Origin: Streptomyces deccanensis
GTDB lineage: Bacteria; Actinomycetota; Actinomycetes; Streptomycetales; Streptomycetaceae
Direction of reading: 5' to 3'
NCBI RefSeq assembly: GCF_022385335.1
Contig: NZ_CP092431.1
Span: forward strand, 9,424,001-9,488,000
DNA length: 64,000 bases
Each line of letters begins with the position of its first letter. Within the stretch, counting starts at the first letter, position 1. Positions 17,138-26,292 of the stretch are shown one piece after another. The notes below the pieces were generated by a model that saw only the letters and a program-made list of their open reading frames with translations, made no database searches and was not told the origin of the DNA. A program made the position numbers and the translations under genes.

Positions 17138-17821
17138 CTATACGGCCGTGTACTGGCTGTAGCCGGCGATCCGGCCGTCCCTCACCTGGACGACGCGGTC
17201 GCAGTGGGCGGCCACCTCGGCGTCGTGGGTGACCATGACGAGGGAGGCGCCCTGATCGCGGGTGACCGAGGTGAGCAGGCGGATTACCTCCTTCCCGGTG
17301 GCCTGGTCGAGGGCGCCCGTGGGCTCGTCGGCGAAGACGACGTCGGGCTCCACGGCCAGGGCGCGGGCGATGGCGACGCGCTGGGCCTGACCGCCGGAGA
17401 GCTGACCGGGGCGGCGCTTCTCCAGGCCCGCGAGGCCGAGCGGGGCGAACCAGCGGCGGGCCCGCTCGACGGCCTGGCGCCGGGGCACGCCCTCCAGCAT
17501 CAGCGGGAGGGCCACGTTCTCCTCGGCGGGCAGCTCGGGCAGCAACTGGCCGAACTGGAAGACGAACCCGAACCGCTTGCGGCGCAGCGCGCTCAGCTTG
17601 TTCTCGCCCCAGTGGTCGATGCGTTCGCCGCGCAGCAGCACCTGGCCGTCGTCGGGGCGGACGATGCCGGCGAGGGTGTGCAGGAGGGTCGACTTGCCGG
17701 AGCCGGACGGGCCCATGATGGCGAGGGACTCCCGCTCGGCGACCGCGACGTCCACGCCGGCCAGGGCGGTGGTGGGGCCGTACTTCTTGACGAGGCCGGT
17801 GCCGGCCAGGACGGTGCTCAT
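17138..17821 (-). CDS. ABC transporter ATP-binding protein (LolD/MacB type)
   Basis: The ATG at 17821 gives 227 residues, the usual length. Walker A is GPSGSGKST, the Q-loop region FVFQFGQLLPELPAEENV, the signature LSGGQAQR, Walker B VVFADEPTGALD and the switch His VMVTHD. These ATPases power FtsX/MacB-type permeases. The gene lies upstream of the permease on the same strand and just after the DUF4333 gene, so the four leftward genes probably form one operon: DUF4333, ATPase, permease, response regulator. Confidence 0.93.
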   Translation of the reverse strand: MSTVLAGTGLVKKYGPTTALAGVDVAVAERESLAIMGPSGSGKSTLLHTLAGIVRPDDGQVLLRGERIDHWGENKLSALRRKRFGFVFQFGQLLPELPAEENVALPLMLEGVPRRQAVERARRWFAPLGLAGLEKRRPGQLSGGQAQRVAIARALAVEPDVVFADEPTGALDQATGKEVIRLLTSVTRDQGASLVMVTHDAEVAAHCDRVVQVRDGRIAGYSQYTAV

Positions 17822-17847
17822 GACGGTGACGGGTCCTTTCGGTCGGA

Positions 17848-18216
17848 CTAGGCGCGCTCGAACTTCCAGGTGATGCTGGAGGCGTCGGCCCTGACGACGG
17901 TGACGGGGACGGAGAGGTCCTTGCCGTCGCCGTCCTTGCCGGTGCACGTCACCTCGGTGCCGGCCACCGCCTTGAGGTCGGGGCACGTCAGCCCGGAGGT
18001 CTCGCCGCCGATCCAGGGCAGCGGGCTGTACTTCGACTCGGTGCGGCCGGCGACGATGTTCCCGCTGAGCGCCTTCCGGCCGTCCACGGTGACGGTGTTG
18101 AACCGGTCGAGTCCGGTCGTGGACTCCGTACCGCTCAGCGCGTAGGTGAGGGCTCCGCCGCCGACGGCGACGGCCGCCACGGTGGCGCCGGCGATGAGGA
18201 GGGGCGTGCGTTCCAT
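17848..18216 (-). CDS. DUF4333-like membrane-anchored extracytoplasmic protein
   Basis: The start at 18216 follows AGGGAG by 6 bases and gives 122 residues. An N-terminal membrane anchor or signal (LLIAGATVAAVAVGGGALTYAL) is followed by a small domain with two Cys, LTCPDLKAVAGTEVTCTGKDGDGK, the DUF4333 pattern, in which the cysteines can form a disulfide. The C-terminus is SSITWKFERA. The function of DUF4333 is unknown. As the first gene of the ABC/response-regulator operon and divergent from the kinase, it could sense the ligand or assist the transporter outside the membrane (inference). Confidence 0.75.
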   Translation of the reverse strand: MERTPLLIAGATVAAVAVGGGALTYALSGTESTTGLDRFNTVTVDGRKALSGNIVAGRTESKYSPLPWIGGETSGLTCPDLKAVAGTEVTCTGKDGDGKDLSVPVTVVRADASSITWKFERA

Positions 18217-18368
18217 GAGGTGCTCCCTGCGGAGAGTCGGGGTGGGGTGGCGACACCCAACCTCTCCCGGCGGCGGGGGCGGCCGCCTCGGCCGAACGGC
18301 CAGGCTTCCCAGCCCGCCGGCCACGCCTCCTCGGCCGTACGGCCGATACCGGGAGCACCTGCGCTGCC

Positions 18369-18374
18369 TACTGT
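18369..18374 (+). promoter_or_regulatory. -10 element (TACTGT) of a probable leaderless kinase gene
   Basis: TACTGT ends 7 bases before the GTG at 18382 and no ribosome site is visible. The spacing matches leaderless transcripts. Confidence 0.4.
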
Positions 18375-18381
18375 GATCCGC

Positions 18382-19677
18382 GTGAACCTCGTGCCCGACA
18401 CCAAGGAACCCGCGGACGGCGCCACCGGACGGCCGGGGCGCCCCGCCAGAACGAGCTGCGTACGCGTGGCCGGCATCGTGGCGCTCTGTCTGGCCTGCGC
18501 GTCCGACTTCCCCCTCCTGGCAGCGAACGGCGCCGCCTATGTGTGGCTGCACCTGCTCTCCCTCGCCCTCGGCCTCGCGGCGCTCCTGTGGCCCGAACAC
18601 CGCCGACCGGAGTGGATGACCCCGCAGGTCCGCACAGGTGTACCGGCTCTCGCCGCCCTGGCGAACGTGGTCGTCCTCGTCCTGGCCCGGGAGATGGGTG
18701 GCTTCGGCCTGGGGCAGGCGGCCGTGCTGCTGTGTCTGCTGGTCCTCGCCGTCCGCGCCTGCCCCCCCGGCTGGGCGCTGGCCTGCGGGCTCCTCGACGG
18801 TCTCGCACTGGTCCTGCTCCCGCTGCCCTACCTCGCCCTCGATCCGGGCGACGGTGGCAGCATCGGCGCCGTCATGGTCCTGATGATCCTCGGCGGGGCC
18901 GCGGCCGGTGTCGCCGCGTATCTGCGCACCCTGGACAACCGGCGGCACCAGATCGTCACCGAGACCCGCCGGGCCGAACGCCTCGCCATGGCCGCCGACC
19001 TGCACGACTTCGTCGCCCACCACGTCACCGGGATCCTGGTGCAGACCCAGGTCGCCCGGATGATGGCCGCCACCGAATCCGGGCGAGACGAGACGGGGGT
19101 CCCCCGGGACGACGTCCGGGGGAGGCTCGACCCCGTCCTCGCGGGCATCGAGCGCGCCGCGACCGAGGCACTGGCCTCCATGCGCCGCACGGTCGGCGTG
19201 CTGCGCGACCACGAGGAGGCGGCCGGGACCGGCGACCGGCGGCCGGTGGGCGATCTGGCGGGCGTCGACGAACTGGTGCGCGGTTTCGACGGCGTCGGCG
19301 GTGTCGACGGGCGCTCCGCCGTGCTCCGTCACGACCCCTCCGTCCCCGACGACCTGCCGCACGAGGTGCAGGCCGCCGCCTTCCGCGTGGTGCAGGAGGC
19401 CCTGACGAACGTCCGCCGGCACGCCGCCGACGCCACCGAGGTCACCGTCGACCTCCGCCACGGTCGCGGTGGCCTGGAGATCGTGGTCCGCGACGACGGG
19501 CGCGGCGGCGCCCGGCTGCCGGAGGCGGCCCGGGGCGGCGGCTTCGGACTGGTCGGCCTCACGGAACGGGTCACCGCGCTCGGCGGCCTTCTCCAGGCCC
19601 GGCCGCGCGAGCACGGCCCCGGCTGGGAGGTCGTCGCCGTGCTCCCGACCGCCCCCCGGAGCCGCCTGCCGCGCTGA
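18382..19677 (+). CDS. NarL-partner sensor histidine kinase (HisKA_3)
   Basis: The GTG at 18382 gives 431 residues; another GTG at 18373 is in frame. Five or six membrane helices fill residues 25-190 with little extracytoplasmic sequence, so it may sense within the membrane. The HisKA_3 phospho-acceptor is in MAADLHDFVAHHVTGILVQT, and the ATPase domain has the N-box FRVVQEALTNVRRHA and the G-boxes VRDDGRGG and GGGFGLVGLTERV. It is divergent from the DUF4333-ABC-regulator operon and should phosphorylate the regulator at 14133. Kinases of this shape often control transporters for cell-wall antibiotics. Confidence 0.9.
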   Translation: MNLVPDTKEPADGATGRPGRPARTSCVRVAGIVALCLACASDFPLLAANGAAYVWLHLLSLALGLAALLWPEHRRPEWMTPQVRTGVPALAALANVVVLVLAREMGGFGLGQAAVLLCLLVLAVRACPPGWALACGLLDGLALVLLPLPYLALDPGDGGSIGAVMVLMILGGAAAGVAAYLRTLDNRRHQIVTETRRAERLAMAADLHDFVAHHVTGILVQTQVARMMAATESGRDETGVPRDDVRGRLDPVLAGIERAATEALASMRRTVGVLRDHEEAAGTGDRRPVGDLAGVDELVRGFDGVGGVDGRSAVLRHDPSVPDDLPHEVQAAAFRVVQEALTNVRRHAADATEVTVDLRHGRGGLEIVVRDDGRGGARLPEAARGGGFGLVGLTERVTALGGLLQARPREHGPGWEVVAVLPTAPRSRLPR

Positions 19678-19748
19678 ACCTCCCGGCCCGGCCGCCCGTA
19701 TCTCCTCTCGGGGATGGCGGGAGACCGCGTGCACGGAAGGAGAACAGC

Positions 19749-20588
19749 GTGTCGAAACCGCCCGAACCGGGCCGGACGGCGAAGCGTCCCACGATCGAGC
19801 CGACCTATGTCATGCGGAGGCGCAGGACCGAGGCCCTGGCCGAGCTGCTGCGTGAGTTCGAGCAGTACAAGGGCGCGGGATCCGAGGCGAGCGCCCCCGA
19901 GGACGAGTACGAGACCGTCGCCGTACCCCCCACCCCGGCACCGGCCCCGACCCCGCCGCCACCGCCGTCGACACCGCCCCCGCCGGCGACGCCCGCGCCG
20001 GAGCCGAAGCCCGCTCCCGAGCGGATCCTGCCCCGGACGGAGTACGAGACCGAGGAACTCCCCCCGGTCATGGTCGGCGAGGACTTCGGCTCGGACACGG
20101 TCCCGCGCGACGACCCCGGACACCGGCGTCGGCAGCGGCGGCGGCCGGCCCCCGGCGACGGATCGGGCCTCAAGCGCGCCGCCGTGATCGTCGGCGTCGG
20201 CGCGGCGGCCCTGCTCGGCTTCGGCGCCGCCCTGCTGCTGCCCGGCGGCGGCACGCAGAAGGAGGCACGCGTCGTCACCCCGACCGCGACGCCGACCCCG
20301 ACCCCGTCCGCCCCCGCGTCCTCGGCACCCGCCCCGGACGACGGCGCCGACCCGGACGGCCCCGGCACCCTCCGTGAGGGAGACAGCGGCCCCGAGGTCT
20401 CCGAACTCCAGCAACGGCTGCTCCGCATCCCGAACGTGTACGACAACGGCTCCACCTCGGGGCGCTACGACGTCGTACTGCGGGAAGCCGTGGCGCGCTT
20501 CCAGCTCTGGTACGGCATCCGGGGCGACGAGACGGGCGTCTACGGCAACGACACCCGCAAGGACCTCGAATCCCGCACCACTCTCTAG
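19749..20588 (+). CDS. Membrane protein with C-terminal peptidoglycan-binding domain
   Basis: The GTG at 19749 follows AAGGAG and gives 279 residues. The order is an N-terminal charged cytoplasmic segment (LAELLREFEQYK), a long Pro/Ala/Thr-rich disordered stretch at about residues 57-100, a transmembrane helix near 145-166 (AAVIVGVGAAALLGFGAALLL), a second Pro/Thr/Ser linker, and a PG_binding_1 domain at the end (GDSGPEVSELQQRLLRIPNVY...REAVARFQLWYGI). It spans the membrane and reaches the wall. The cytoplasmic tail is of unknown type. Close spacing behind the kinase gene suggests co-transcription. Confidence 0.83.
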   Translation: MSKPPEPGRTAKRPTIEPTYVMRRRRTEALAELLREFEQYKGAGSEASAPEDEYETVAVPPTPAPAPTPPPPPSTPPPPATPAPEPKPAPERILPRTEYETEELPPVMVGEDFGSDTVPRDDPGHRRRQRRRPAPGDGSGLKRAAVIVGVGAAALLGFGAALLLPGGGTQKEARVVTPTATPTPTPSAPASSAPAPDDGADPDGPGTLREGDSGPEVSELQQRLLRIPNVYDNGSTSGRYDVVLREAVARFQLWYGIRGDETGVYGNDTRKDLESRTTL

Positions 20589-20669
20589 ACGCACGAAGGG
20601 GCCACGGACCCGGTGCGTCACGGGCCCGGCCGGGTTGTTGCCCCGCCCTGAACGGACCATCCTGGCCCT

Positions 20670-23063
20670 ATGGTGACGAAGGCGTCCGGCGCGTCGCGGG
20701 CTGCCACGGCCGGTGAGGCGATGGCGGTGGTCGACGCGCGCGGCCTCGTCGCGGGGTGGAGCGAGGGCGCCCGGCGCCTCACCGGGTACACCGTCGACGA
20801 GGTGACCGGAACGCCGGCGGCCGCCCTCGTCGACGGGGACGCGGCGGCGGTCTGGCGGACGCTGCTGACGCACGGCGACGCGGTGGTGGACCTGCGCTAC
20901 CGGGACGGACGCCGGCAGAAGGTCGCGGTGCGGATTTGCCCGGTGCGGGGCGCCGCGGGGGAGCGGCGACGGTTCGTCGTCCAGGCGACGCCCGATCCGA
21001 TCGAGCGCGGCCTCGGCGAGCTGGCCTTCGCCCAGGCGTCGATGTCCATGTCCGTCTTCGACACCGGGCAGCGCTATCTGCGGATGAACGACTGGGCGTG
21101 CAAGGTCATGGGGCAGCCCGAGGAGGAGTTCCGGCACCAGTACTTCCCCGACACCGTGGAGGACGCCACGCACAGCCGGGGCTTCCTGCGCCATCTGGAG
21201 CTCGTGGTGGAGACCGGGGAACCGGTCCGTTACGAGAGCTGGACCCGTTCGCCTTCCGGTCGCCGGATGCACGCGTGGACCTCCGAGATGTGGCCGGTGC
21301 GCGACCCCTCCGGAGAACTGATCGGCACCGCGCTCGCCGCGTTCGACAGCAGCGAGCAGTTCGCCGCCCGCCAGCGCCTCGCCCTGCTGAACGAGGCCGC
21401 GGGATCCATCGGCACCAAGCTCGACGTCGTCCGAACCGCCCGGGAACTCGCCGAACTCGTGGTCCCCCGACTCGCCGACTTCGCCAGCGTCGACCTCCTG
21501 GAGTCCGTCCTCCAGGGCGAGGAACCCGAGATGGGCCCCGTCGCCGGCGGTGTGCGACTGCACCGGGCCGCCCACCACTCCGGTACGCCCGGTGTACCGG
21601 AGGCGGCCATCGCCCTGGGGGCCGCCGACGTCTACCCGCCCTCCTCACCACCCGCCCGGGCCCTGGTCACCGGCGAGCCCGTGCTCACCCGCACCGGCGA
21701 CGACTCCCTCGACTCCTGGTTCGCCGGGCACGGCGCCCGCTCCGCGAAACTCCAGGAGGCCGCCGCGGACCACGACCTCTCCCTGATGGCCGTACCGCTG
21801 GTCGCCCGCGGCACGACCCTCGGGGTCGCCGTCCTCGTCCGGAACCTGACCCCCGAGCACCCCGACGCCTTCGACCAGGACGACATGTCGCTCGCCGAGG
21901 AGCTCGCCAGCCGGGCGGCCGTCTGCGTCGACAACGCCCGCCGCTACACCAGGGAGCGCACGACGGCGTTGGCCCTGCAACGCAGCCTGCTGCCGAAGAC
22001 GGTCGCCGGACAGGCGGCCGTCGAGTTCGCCTCCCGCTATCTGCCGGCCCTGTCGCAGGCCGGGGTGGGCGGCGACTGGTTCGACGTGATCCCGCTGTCC
22101 GGGACCCGGGTCGCGCTGGTCGTCGGCGACGTCGTGGGCCACGGCATCCACGCCTCCGTCACCATGGGCCGGCTGCGCACGGCCGTCTGGGCGCTCGCCG
22201 ACGTCGACCTGCCGCCCGACGAACTCCTCACCCACCTGGACGACCTGGTCGAGCATCTCGCGGCCGGCGACGGCACGGGGGACGGGGAGATCGGCGCGAC
22301 CTGTCTGTACGCGGTCTACGACCCGGTGGACCGCAGCTGCATGATCGCCTCCGCCGGTCATGTGCCGCCCGTGGTGGTGCGGCCCGACGGCAGTGTGCAG
22401 GTCGTCGAGGTGGCGGCCGGGCCGATGCTCGGCGTCGGAGGCCTCCCGTTCGAGGCCAGGGAGCTGGAGCTGCCCGAGGGCTCGGTCCTCGCCCTCTACA
22501 CCGACGGCCTGGTGGAGGCCCGCGACCGTGACGTCGACACCGGCACCGCCGCCCTGTGCGCCGCGCTGGCAGGGCAGGTGGACAGCCTGGAGCGCGCCTG
22601 CGACACCGTGCTGAAGGCGCTGCTGCCCGACACCCCCGGCGACGACGTGGCCCTGCTGCTCGCCCGCACCCGCGCCCTCGACGCGGAACAGGTCGCTGTC
22701 TGGAACCTCACCGACGACCCGGCGCTGGTCGCCAACGCGCGCAAACTGGCCACGGACCAGCTCACCCGCTGGGGCCTGGAGGAGGCTGCCTTCGTCACCG
22801 AACTCGTGGTCAGCGAACTCGTCACCAACGCCATCCGCTACGGCGGCGCCCCCATCCAGCTGCGCCTGATCCGTGACCGCACCCTGATCTGCGAGGTCTC
22901 CGACGCCAGCAGTACCTCACCCCATCTGCGCCGGGCCCGCCAGTTCGACGAGGGGGGCCGCGGGCTGCTCCTGGTCGCCCAGCTCACGGACCGCTGGGGC
23001 AGCCGCCCGAGCGGCGCGGGCAAGACCATCTGGGCCGAACAGGCCCTGCCGCCGAGCCTGTAG
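20670..23063 (+). CDS. PAS-PAS-GAF-SpoIIE phosphatase with C-terminal HATPase domain
   Basis: This 797-residue signalling protein begins with a PAS domain (residues 15-110) and a second PAS (115-230; MSMSVFDTGQRYLRMNDWACKVMG). A GAF domain follows (about 245-430), then a PP2C-like SpoIIE phosphatase (about 440-660; GGDWFDVIPLSG and VVGDVVGHG, with ALYTDGLVEARD), and an anti-sigma-type HATPase (680-790; FVTELVVSELVTNAIRYGG and GGRGLLLVAQLTDRWG). Such fusions phosphorylate and dephosphorylate anti-anti-sigma factors to control stress sigma factors. No partner gene is adjacent, so it may act in trans. A hairpin follows the stop. Confidence 0.93.
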   Translation: MVTKASGASRAATAGEAMAVVDARGLVAGWSEGARRLTGYTVDEVTGTPAAALVDGDAAAVWRTLLTHGDAVVDLRYRDGRRQKVAVRICPVRGAAGERRRFVVQATPDPIERGLGELAFAQASMSMSVFDTGQRYLRMNDWACKVMGQPEEEFRHQYFPDTVEDATHSRGFLRHLELVVETGEPVRYESWTRSPSGRRMHAWTSEMWPVRDPSGELIGTALAAFDSSEQFAARQRLALLNEAAGSIGTKLDVVRTARELAELVVPRLADFASVDLLESVLQGEEPEMGPVAGGVRLHRAAHHSGTPGVPEAAIALGAADVYPPSSPPARALVTGEPVLTRTGDDSLDSWFAGHGARSAKLQEAAADHDLSLMAVPLVARGTTLGVAVLVRNLTPEHPDAFDQDDMSLAEELASRAAVCVDNARRYTRERTTALALQRSLLPKTVAGQAAVEFASRYLPALSQAGVGGDWFDVIPLSGTRVALVVGDVVGHGIHASVTMGRLRTAVWALADVDLPPDELLTHLDDLVEHLAAGDGTGDGEIGATCLYAVYDPVDRSCMIASAGHVPPVVVRPDGSVQVVEVAAGPMLGVGGLPFEARELELPEGSVLALYTDGLVEARDRDVDTGTAALCAALAGQVDSLERACDTVLKALLPDTPGDDVALLLARTRALDAEQVAVWNLTDDPALVANARKLATDQLTRWGLEEAAFVTELVVSELVTNAIRYGGAPIQLRLIRDRTLICEVSDASSTSPHLRRARQFDEGGRGLLLVAQLTDRWGSRPSGAGKTIWAEQALPPSL

Positions 23064-23076
23064 CCCGGCGGAAACA

Positions 23077-23110
23077 GCTGTTGGGGGCGGCTCGCGCCAC
23101 CCCCAACAGC
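23077..23110. terminator. Bidirectional hairpin terminator, 11-bp stem
   Basis: Perfect arms GCTGTTGGGGG (23077-23087) and its complement (23100-23110) with a 12-base loop, between two convergent genes. Confidence 0.75.
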
Positions 23111-23127
23111 ACGACCCACTACGGGAG

Positions 23128-25038
23128 TTACTTCCTCCGCAGGCGCACCGACACCCCGTGCGCCGTGAAGACCTGCTCGGCCGTCCAGCCGTCGACGGCC
23201 ACGGAGACCTTCGAGAACCGGCCCTGCAGGGACCGCGCCCCGATCACCGCGACCGTGCTGCCGGACCGCGGCGCCTGCTTGGCGTCGAAGCGGACCACCA
23301 GCTCGCTGCCCCGCTCCAGGACCGCCCGCCCGTCGACCACGAGGGCCGCGTCGTCGCCCCGGTCCAGCGTCACGTCGAGGACACCGGCCTGCGCGTAGCC
23401 GCCGCGCACCCGGACGGTGCGGTCGCCGACGGCCAGCGTGCCGCCCTTCACCCGGACGTCACCGCGGCCGAACGCCTCCTTCGAGCCCGCCGCGAGGACA
23501 CCGGCCTCCACGACCGTGCCGCCCGTGTACCGGTTGGCGCCGGACAGCGTGAGCGTGCCGCTGCCCCGCTTGACGAGGCGGCCCGAGCCGTCGAGGTCGT
23601 TGCGCCAGGTGTCGGCCGCGTGGAAGCCGCCGAGGGAGGCGTCCAGCGTGACCGTGACATCCGAGTCGAGGGCGCCGTAACCGTCCGCAGCCGCGAACAG
23701 GTTGAGCCGGCCCCACTGCTCCCAGCCGTCCAGCAGCACATAGCCCGACGGCAGCGCGGTCGTGCGCAGCACCTCGCGGCGCTGCGCCGCGTCGAGGTAG
23801 GGCAGACGCGTCTCCAGCAGGACCTCGGCGCCCTTCGGCACGGTCAGGTCCTGGGACTTTCCGCGCCGGGTGAGCACGTACGTCAGCTTCGGCTCGACCA
23901 GGCGGGCGTTGGCCTGGCGGTCGGCGTACGGGTCGGTGTCCGTTCCCGCAGAGTGCGCGTAGGCGAACAGCGTGTCGGCCGTTGTGCCCGTCTTCGCCTG
24001 GAAGTACTCGGCAGCCTGCTTGCGCGCGGCGGCCTTGAGCTCGGCGTTCTTCGGGTCGGCGAGCGCGGCGGCGGCCAGCGCGGTGGCCATGACCCGGCCG
24101 CCGAGGACGTCGAGCGCGGAGTGCATGCCCGAGACGATCCTGTCGTGGCTCGCTTCGAAGGCGCGGGTCACCATCTCCTGGAAGCGCTCCGGGACGGCGT
24201 ACGCGTAGGCCAGGGCCGCCAGGTGGAGGGCGTTGGTGTGGCCGCTCGGGAAGCCGCCGTCCTCGGCGGGGTTCTCGCCCCGCTGGCGCAGCAGCTGCGG
24301 GACGACGATCACGTCGGAGTCGTACACCGGAAACCCGAACGCGTCGATCCTGCCGGTGTCGACGACCTCGCTGTTCTCGTTCATCCGCCAGGGGCGCGGG
24401 TACTGGTACGAGAACTTGGAGGGGTTGCCCGACGCGAACGGCCCGCGCACGGTGTTGACGAGCTCGGCCACCTTCCCGAGCGCGGAGCTGGTCGAGCCGG
24501 CGCCGTTCGCGGATCCGGCGGGAGCGTCGGCGGGGACGGAGTCGCTGATCTTGCCCGCCGGGGTGCCCTCCGGGGCGGAGGTGATCGCCGTGACCGCCAT
24601 GGCGCCGGCCTTGTACAGCTCCGCGAGCGGGCCGAGGCCGGTGATCACCGAGTAGCTCTGGTGCTGCCGGTCGGTGATGAACGCCTGGCGTGCCTGCGCC
24701 TCGGTGCGCCGGGAGGTGACACGCGCGCAGTAGCGCATGTTGGCCCGCAGGATGTCCGGCAGCAGCGGGGTGCCGGTGTTCCAGGCGTCGCCGGTCTTCC
24801 AGATCTCGGCGAAGCCGCCGAGGGCGCGGACCACGGCGTTGGTCTCGGGGGTGAGGTTCGCCGTGGTGTTGGTGGTGTAGTCGTCGACGAACGCGGCGAA
24901 CGCGGTGGCGGCCTTCGCCTCGGGGGCCTGCCAGAGGTTCGCGAGGGTCGGAGCGGCGATCAGGCCGGCCGAGACGCCGAGGGAGTTCCTGAGGAAGACA
25001 CGGCGGTTGAGCGTGTGGTGCCCGGCAGATGACGGCAT
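23128..25038 (-). CDS. Tat-exported PAP2 phosphatase with autotransporter-type beta repeats
   Basis: This 636-residue protein has a Tat signal (NRRVFLRNSLGVSAG). The PAP2/haloperoxidase core at about residues 45-330 carries the three phosphatase motifs KFSYQYPRPW, GGFPSGHTNA and SHDRIVSGMHSALDVLGGR. The C-terminal 200 residues are beta-rich with an autotransporter-associated repeat signature, GSGTLTLSGANRYTGGTVVE, followed by strands to SVRLRRK. It likely acts on an extracellular phosphate ester. The pairing with a repeat type best known in Gram-negative autotransporters is odd; there is no beta-barrel, so the repeats probably serve as a solenoid for binding. It is a single-gene unit. Confidence 0.85.
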   Translation of the reverse strand: MPSSAGHHTLNRRVFLRNSLGVSAGLIAAPTLANLWQAPEAKAATAFAAFVDDYTTNTTANLTPETNAVVRALGGFAEIWKTGDAWNTGTPLLPDILRANMRYCARVTSRRTEAQARQAFITDRQHQSYSVITGLGPLAELYKAGAMAVTAITSAPEGTPAGKISDSVPADAPAGSANGAGSTSSALGKVAELVNTVRGPFASGNPSKFSYQYPRPWRMNENSEVVDTGRIDAFGFPVYDSDVIVVPQLLRQRGENPAEDGGFPSGHTNALHLAALAYAYAVPERFQEMVTRAFEASHDRIVSGMHSALDVLGGRVMATALAAAALADPKNAELKAAARKQAAEYFQAKTGTTADTLFAYAHSAGTDTDPYADRQANARLVEPKLTYVLTRRGKSQDLTVPKGAEVLLETRLPYLDAAQRREVLRTTALPSGYVLLDGWEQWGRLNLFAAADGYGALDSDVTVTLDASLGGFHAADTWRNDLDGSGRLVKRGSGTLTLSGANRYTGGTVVEAGVLAAGSKEAFGRGDVRVKGGTLAVGDRTVRVRGGYAQAGVLDVTLDRGDDAALVVDGRAVLERGSELVVRFDAKQAPRSGSTVAVIGARSLQGRFSKVSVAVDGWTAEQVFTAHGVSVRLRRK

Positions 25039-25134
25039 GGAGCGCCGCTCCTTTCGCGGTGGGTTGATCGTGTGCGGGCTGAGCGTGGGGTTGACGCATG
25101 ACCGGTCGATGTCCGGTCGGCGACCGGACGGTGA

Positions 25135-26049
25135 TCAGCGCGTGACCGGTCGGAGGAGAGTACGTGAGAGTGCCAACGCCCCTTCGACCGGCGGCACTTG
25201 GAGCACATGCGGTCGCGCGGACGGTACAGCCTCGGCGAGCGCTTCGGCGAATGCCGCGTACAGGGCGGGCCGGGAGCGGATCGTCCCGCCGGCCACCACC
25301 ACGTCGGCCACGGGGACTTCGCGGGCGGCGAGCCGCGCCACGAGCGAGGCGAGCGCGCGGCCCCCTTCGCCGATCACCCGGTGGGCGAGGGCGGAGCCCT
25401 CCTCGGCGGCCTCGAAGACGGCGGGCGCGTGCCGGCCCCAGTCGGCGGACAGGGCCGTGGCGGACTCCAGGGCCCCGCCGAGAGCCGGGACCTCGCTCAC
25501 GCCGAAGGCGGCGACGAGCCGGTCGGCGAGGGCGTCGGGGGCTTCGCCGCGGTCGTGCGCGGCCCAGACGGCGCGGCACGCCTCCCGGACCAGACCGGCG
25601 GCGCCGCCCTCGTCGCCGAGGACCGCGCCCCAGCCGCCGACCTGCACCGACGTGCCGTCGGCGGACCGGCCGACGGCCACCGAACCGGTGCCCGCGACCA
25701 GCCCCACGCCCTGGTCGAAACCGGCGGCGGGCACCAGCAGTTCGGCGTCGCCCACCACCAGGCACGGCACCTGAAGCCGTTCCTGGAGGGCGAGACGTAT
25801 GCCCTCGCACTGCCGGGGCGTCTCACAGGCATGGGCGCCGACGGCCACGGCGGACGGAGGGGTGTGCGCGGGCAGCACCTCCCCGACCAGCGCGGCCAGC
25901 CATGAGGCGGCGGACGCCGGGTCGTGCGGTCGCCAGCCACGGCTGGGACGGATGTGGTCGGCGACCGGGTCCGTCCCCGTGACAGCACGGAGATGGGTCT
26001 TGGTGCCGCCCACGTCGATACCGACCGCGACGGGCCTGGGGTCCTGCAC
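25135..26049 (-). CDS. BadF/BadG/BcrA/BcrD-type kinase (N-acetylglucosamine kinase-like)
   Basis: This 304-residue ASKHA-fold ATPase starts with the phosphate-1 motif VAVGIDVGGTKTHLRAV, followed by the phosphate-2 and connector region GLVAGTGSVAVGR and GWGAVLGDEGGAAGLVREACRAV, the hallmark of eukaryote-like N-acetylglucosamine kinases and BadF proteins. The adenosine motif is VVVAGGTIRSRPALY. It probably phosphorylates an imported amino sugar or related sugar. The start is GTG at 26049. The gene is divergent from a ROK regulator and sits beside an ABC importer operon, so it is the likely intracellular kinase for the imported product (inference). Confidence 0.87.
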   Translation of the reverse strand: MQDPRPVAVGIDVGGTKTHLRAVTGTDPVADHIRPSRGWRPHDPASAASWLAALVGEVLPAHTPPSAVAVGAHACETPRQCEGIRLALQERLQVPCLVVGDAELLVPAAGFDQGVGLVAGTGSVAVGRSADGTSVQVGGWGAVLGDEGGAAGLVREACRAVWAAHDRGEAPDALADRLVAAFGVSEVPALGGALESATALSADWGRHAPAVFEAAEEGSALAHRVIGEGGRALASLVARLAAREVPVADVVVAGGTIRSRPALYAAFAEALAEAVPSARPHVLQVPPVEGALALSRTLLRPVTR

Positions 26050-26190
26050 GTGAGGCTTCTTTCGTCGTTGCGTTGCGATGGGCGCAGCGACGGCTGGGCG
26101 AAACCGTGCCTGGACACACAGAGTCTGTGGGGGGTGCTAGTGAGGCCCCGGGACGGGCCTCTGCGGTGCGGTAGGCGAGTACCGCTTGAC

Positions 26191-26214
26191 TTCGTTAGGA
26201 AATTAACTAACGAA
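26191..26214. promoter_or_regulatory. Candidate ROK operator, 8-bp inverted repeat
   Basis: TTCGTTAG (26191-26198) and CTAACGAA (26207-26214) are perfect complements around an 8-base AT-rich spacer. It lies in the 243-base divergent region between the kinase and ROK genes, 79 bases before the ROK start, in a local AT-rich dip. AT-rich palindromes of this kind are typical for ROK regulators. Confidence 0.65.
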
Positions 26215-26292
26215 TAAGGGTGCGTCAAGGGTTATGACGCCGGATCCCGCACGACCGTGCGGACGGAAGATCGCGGTACGACTGGGGAGAGC

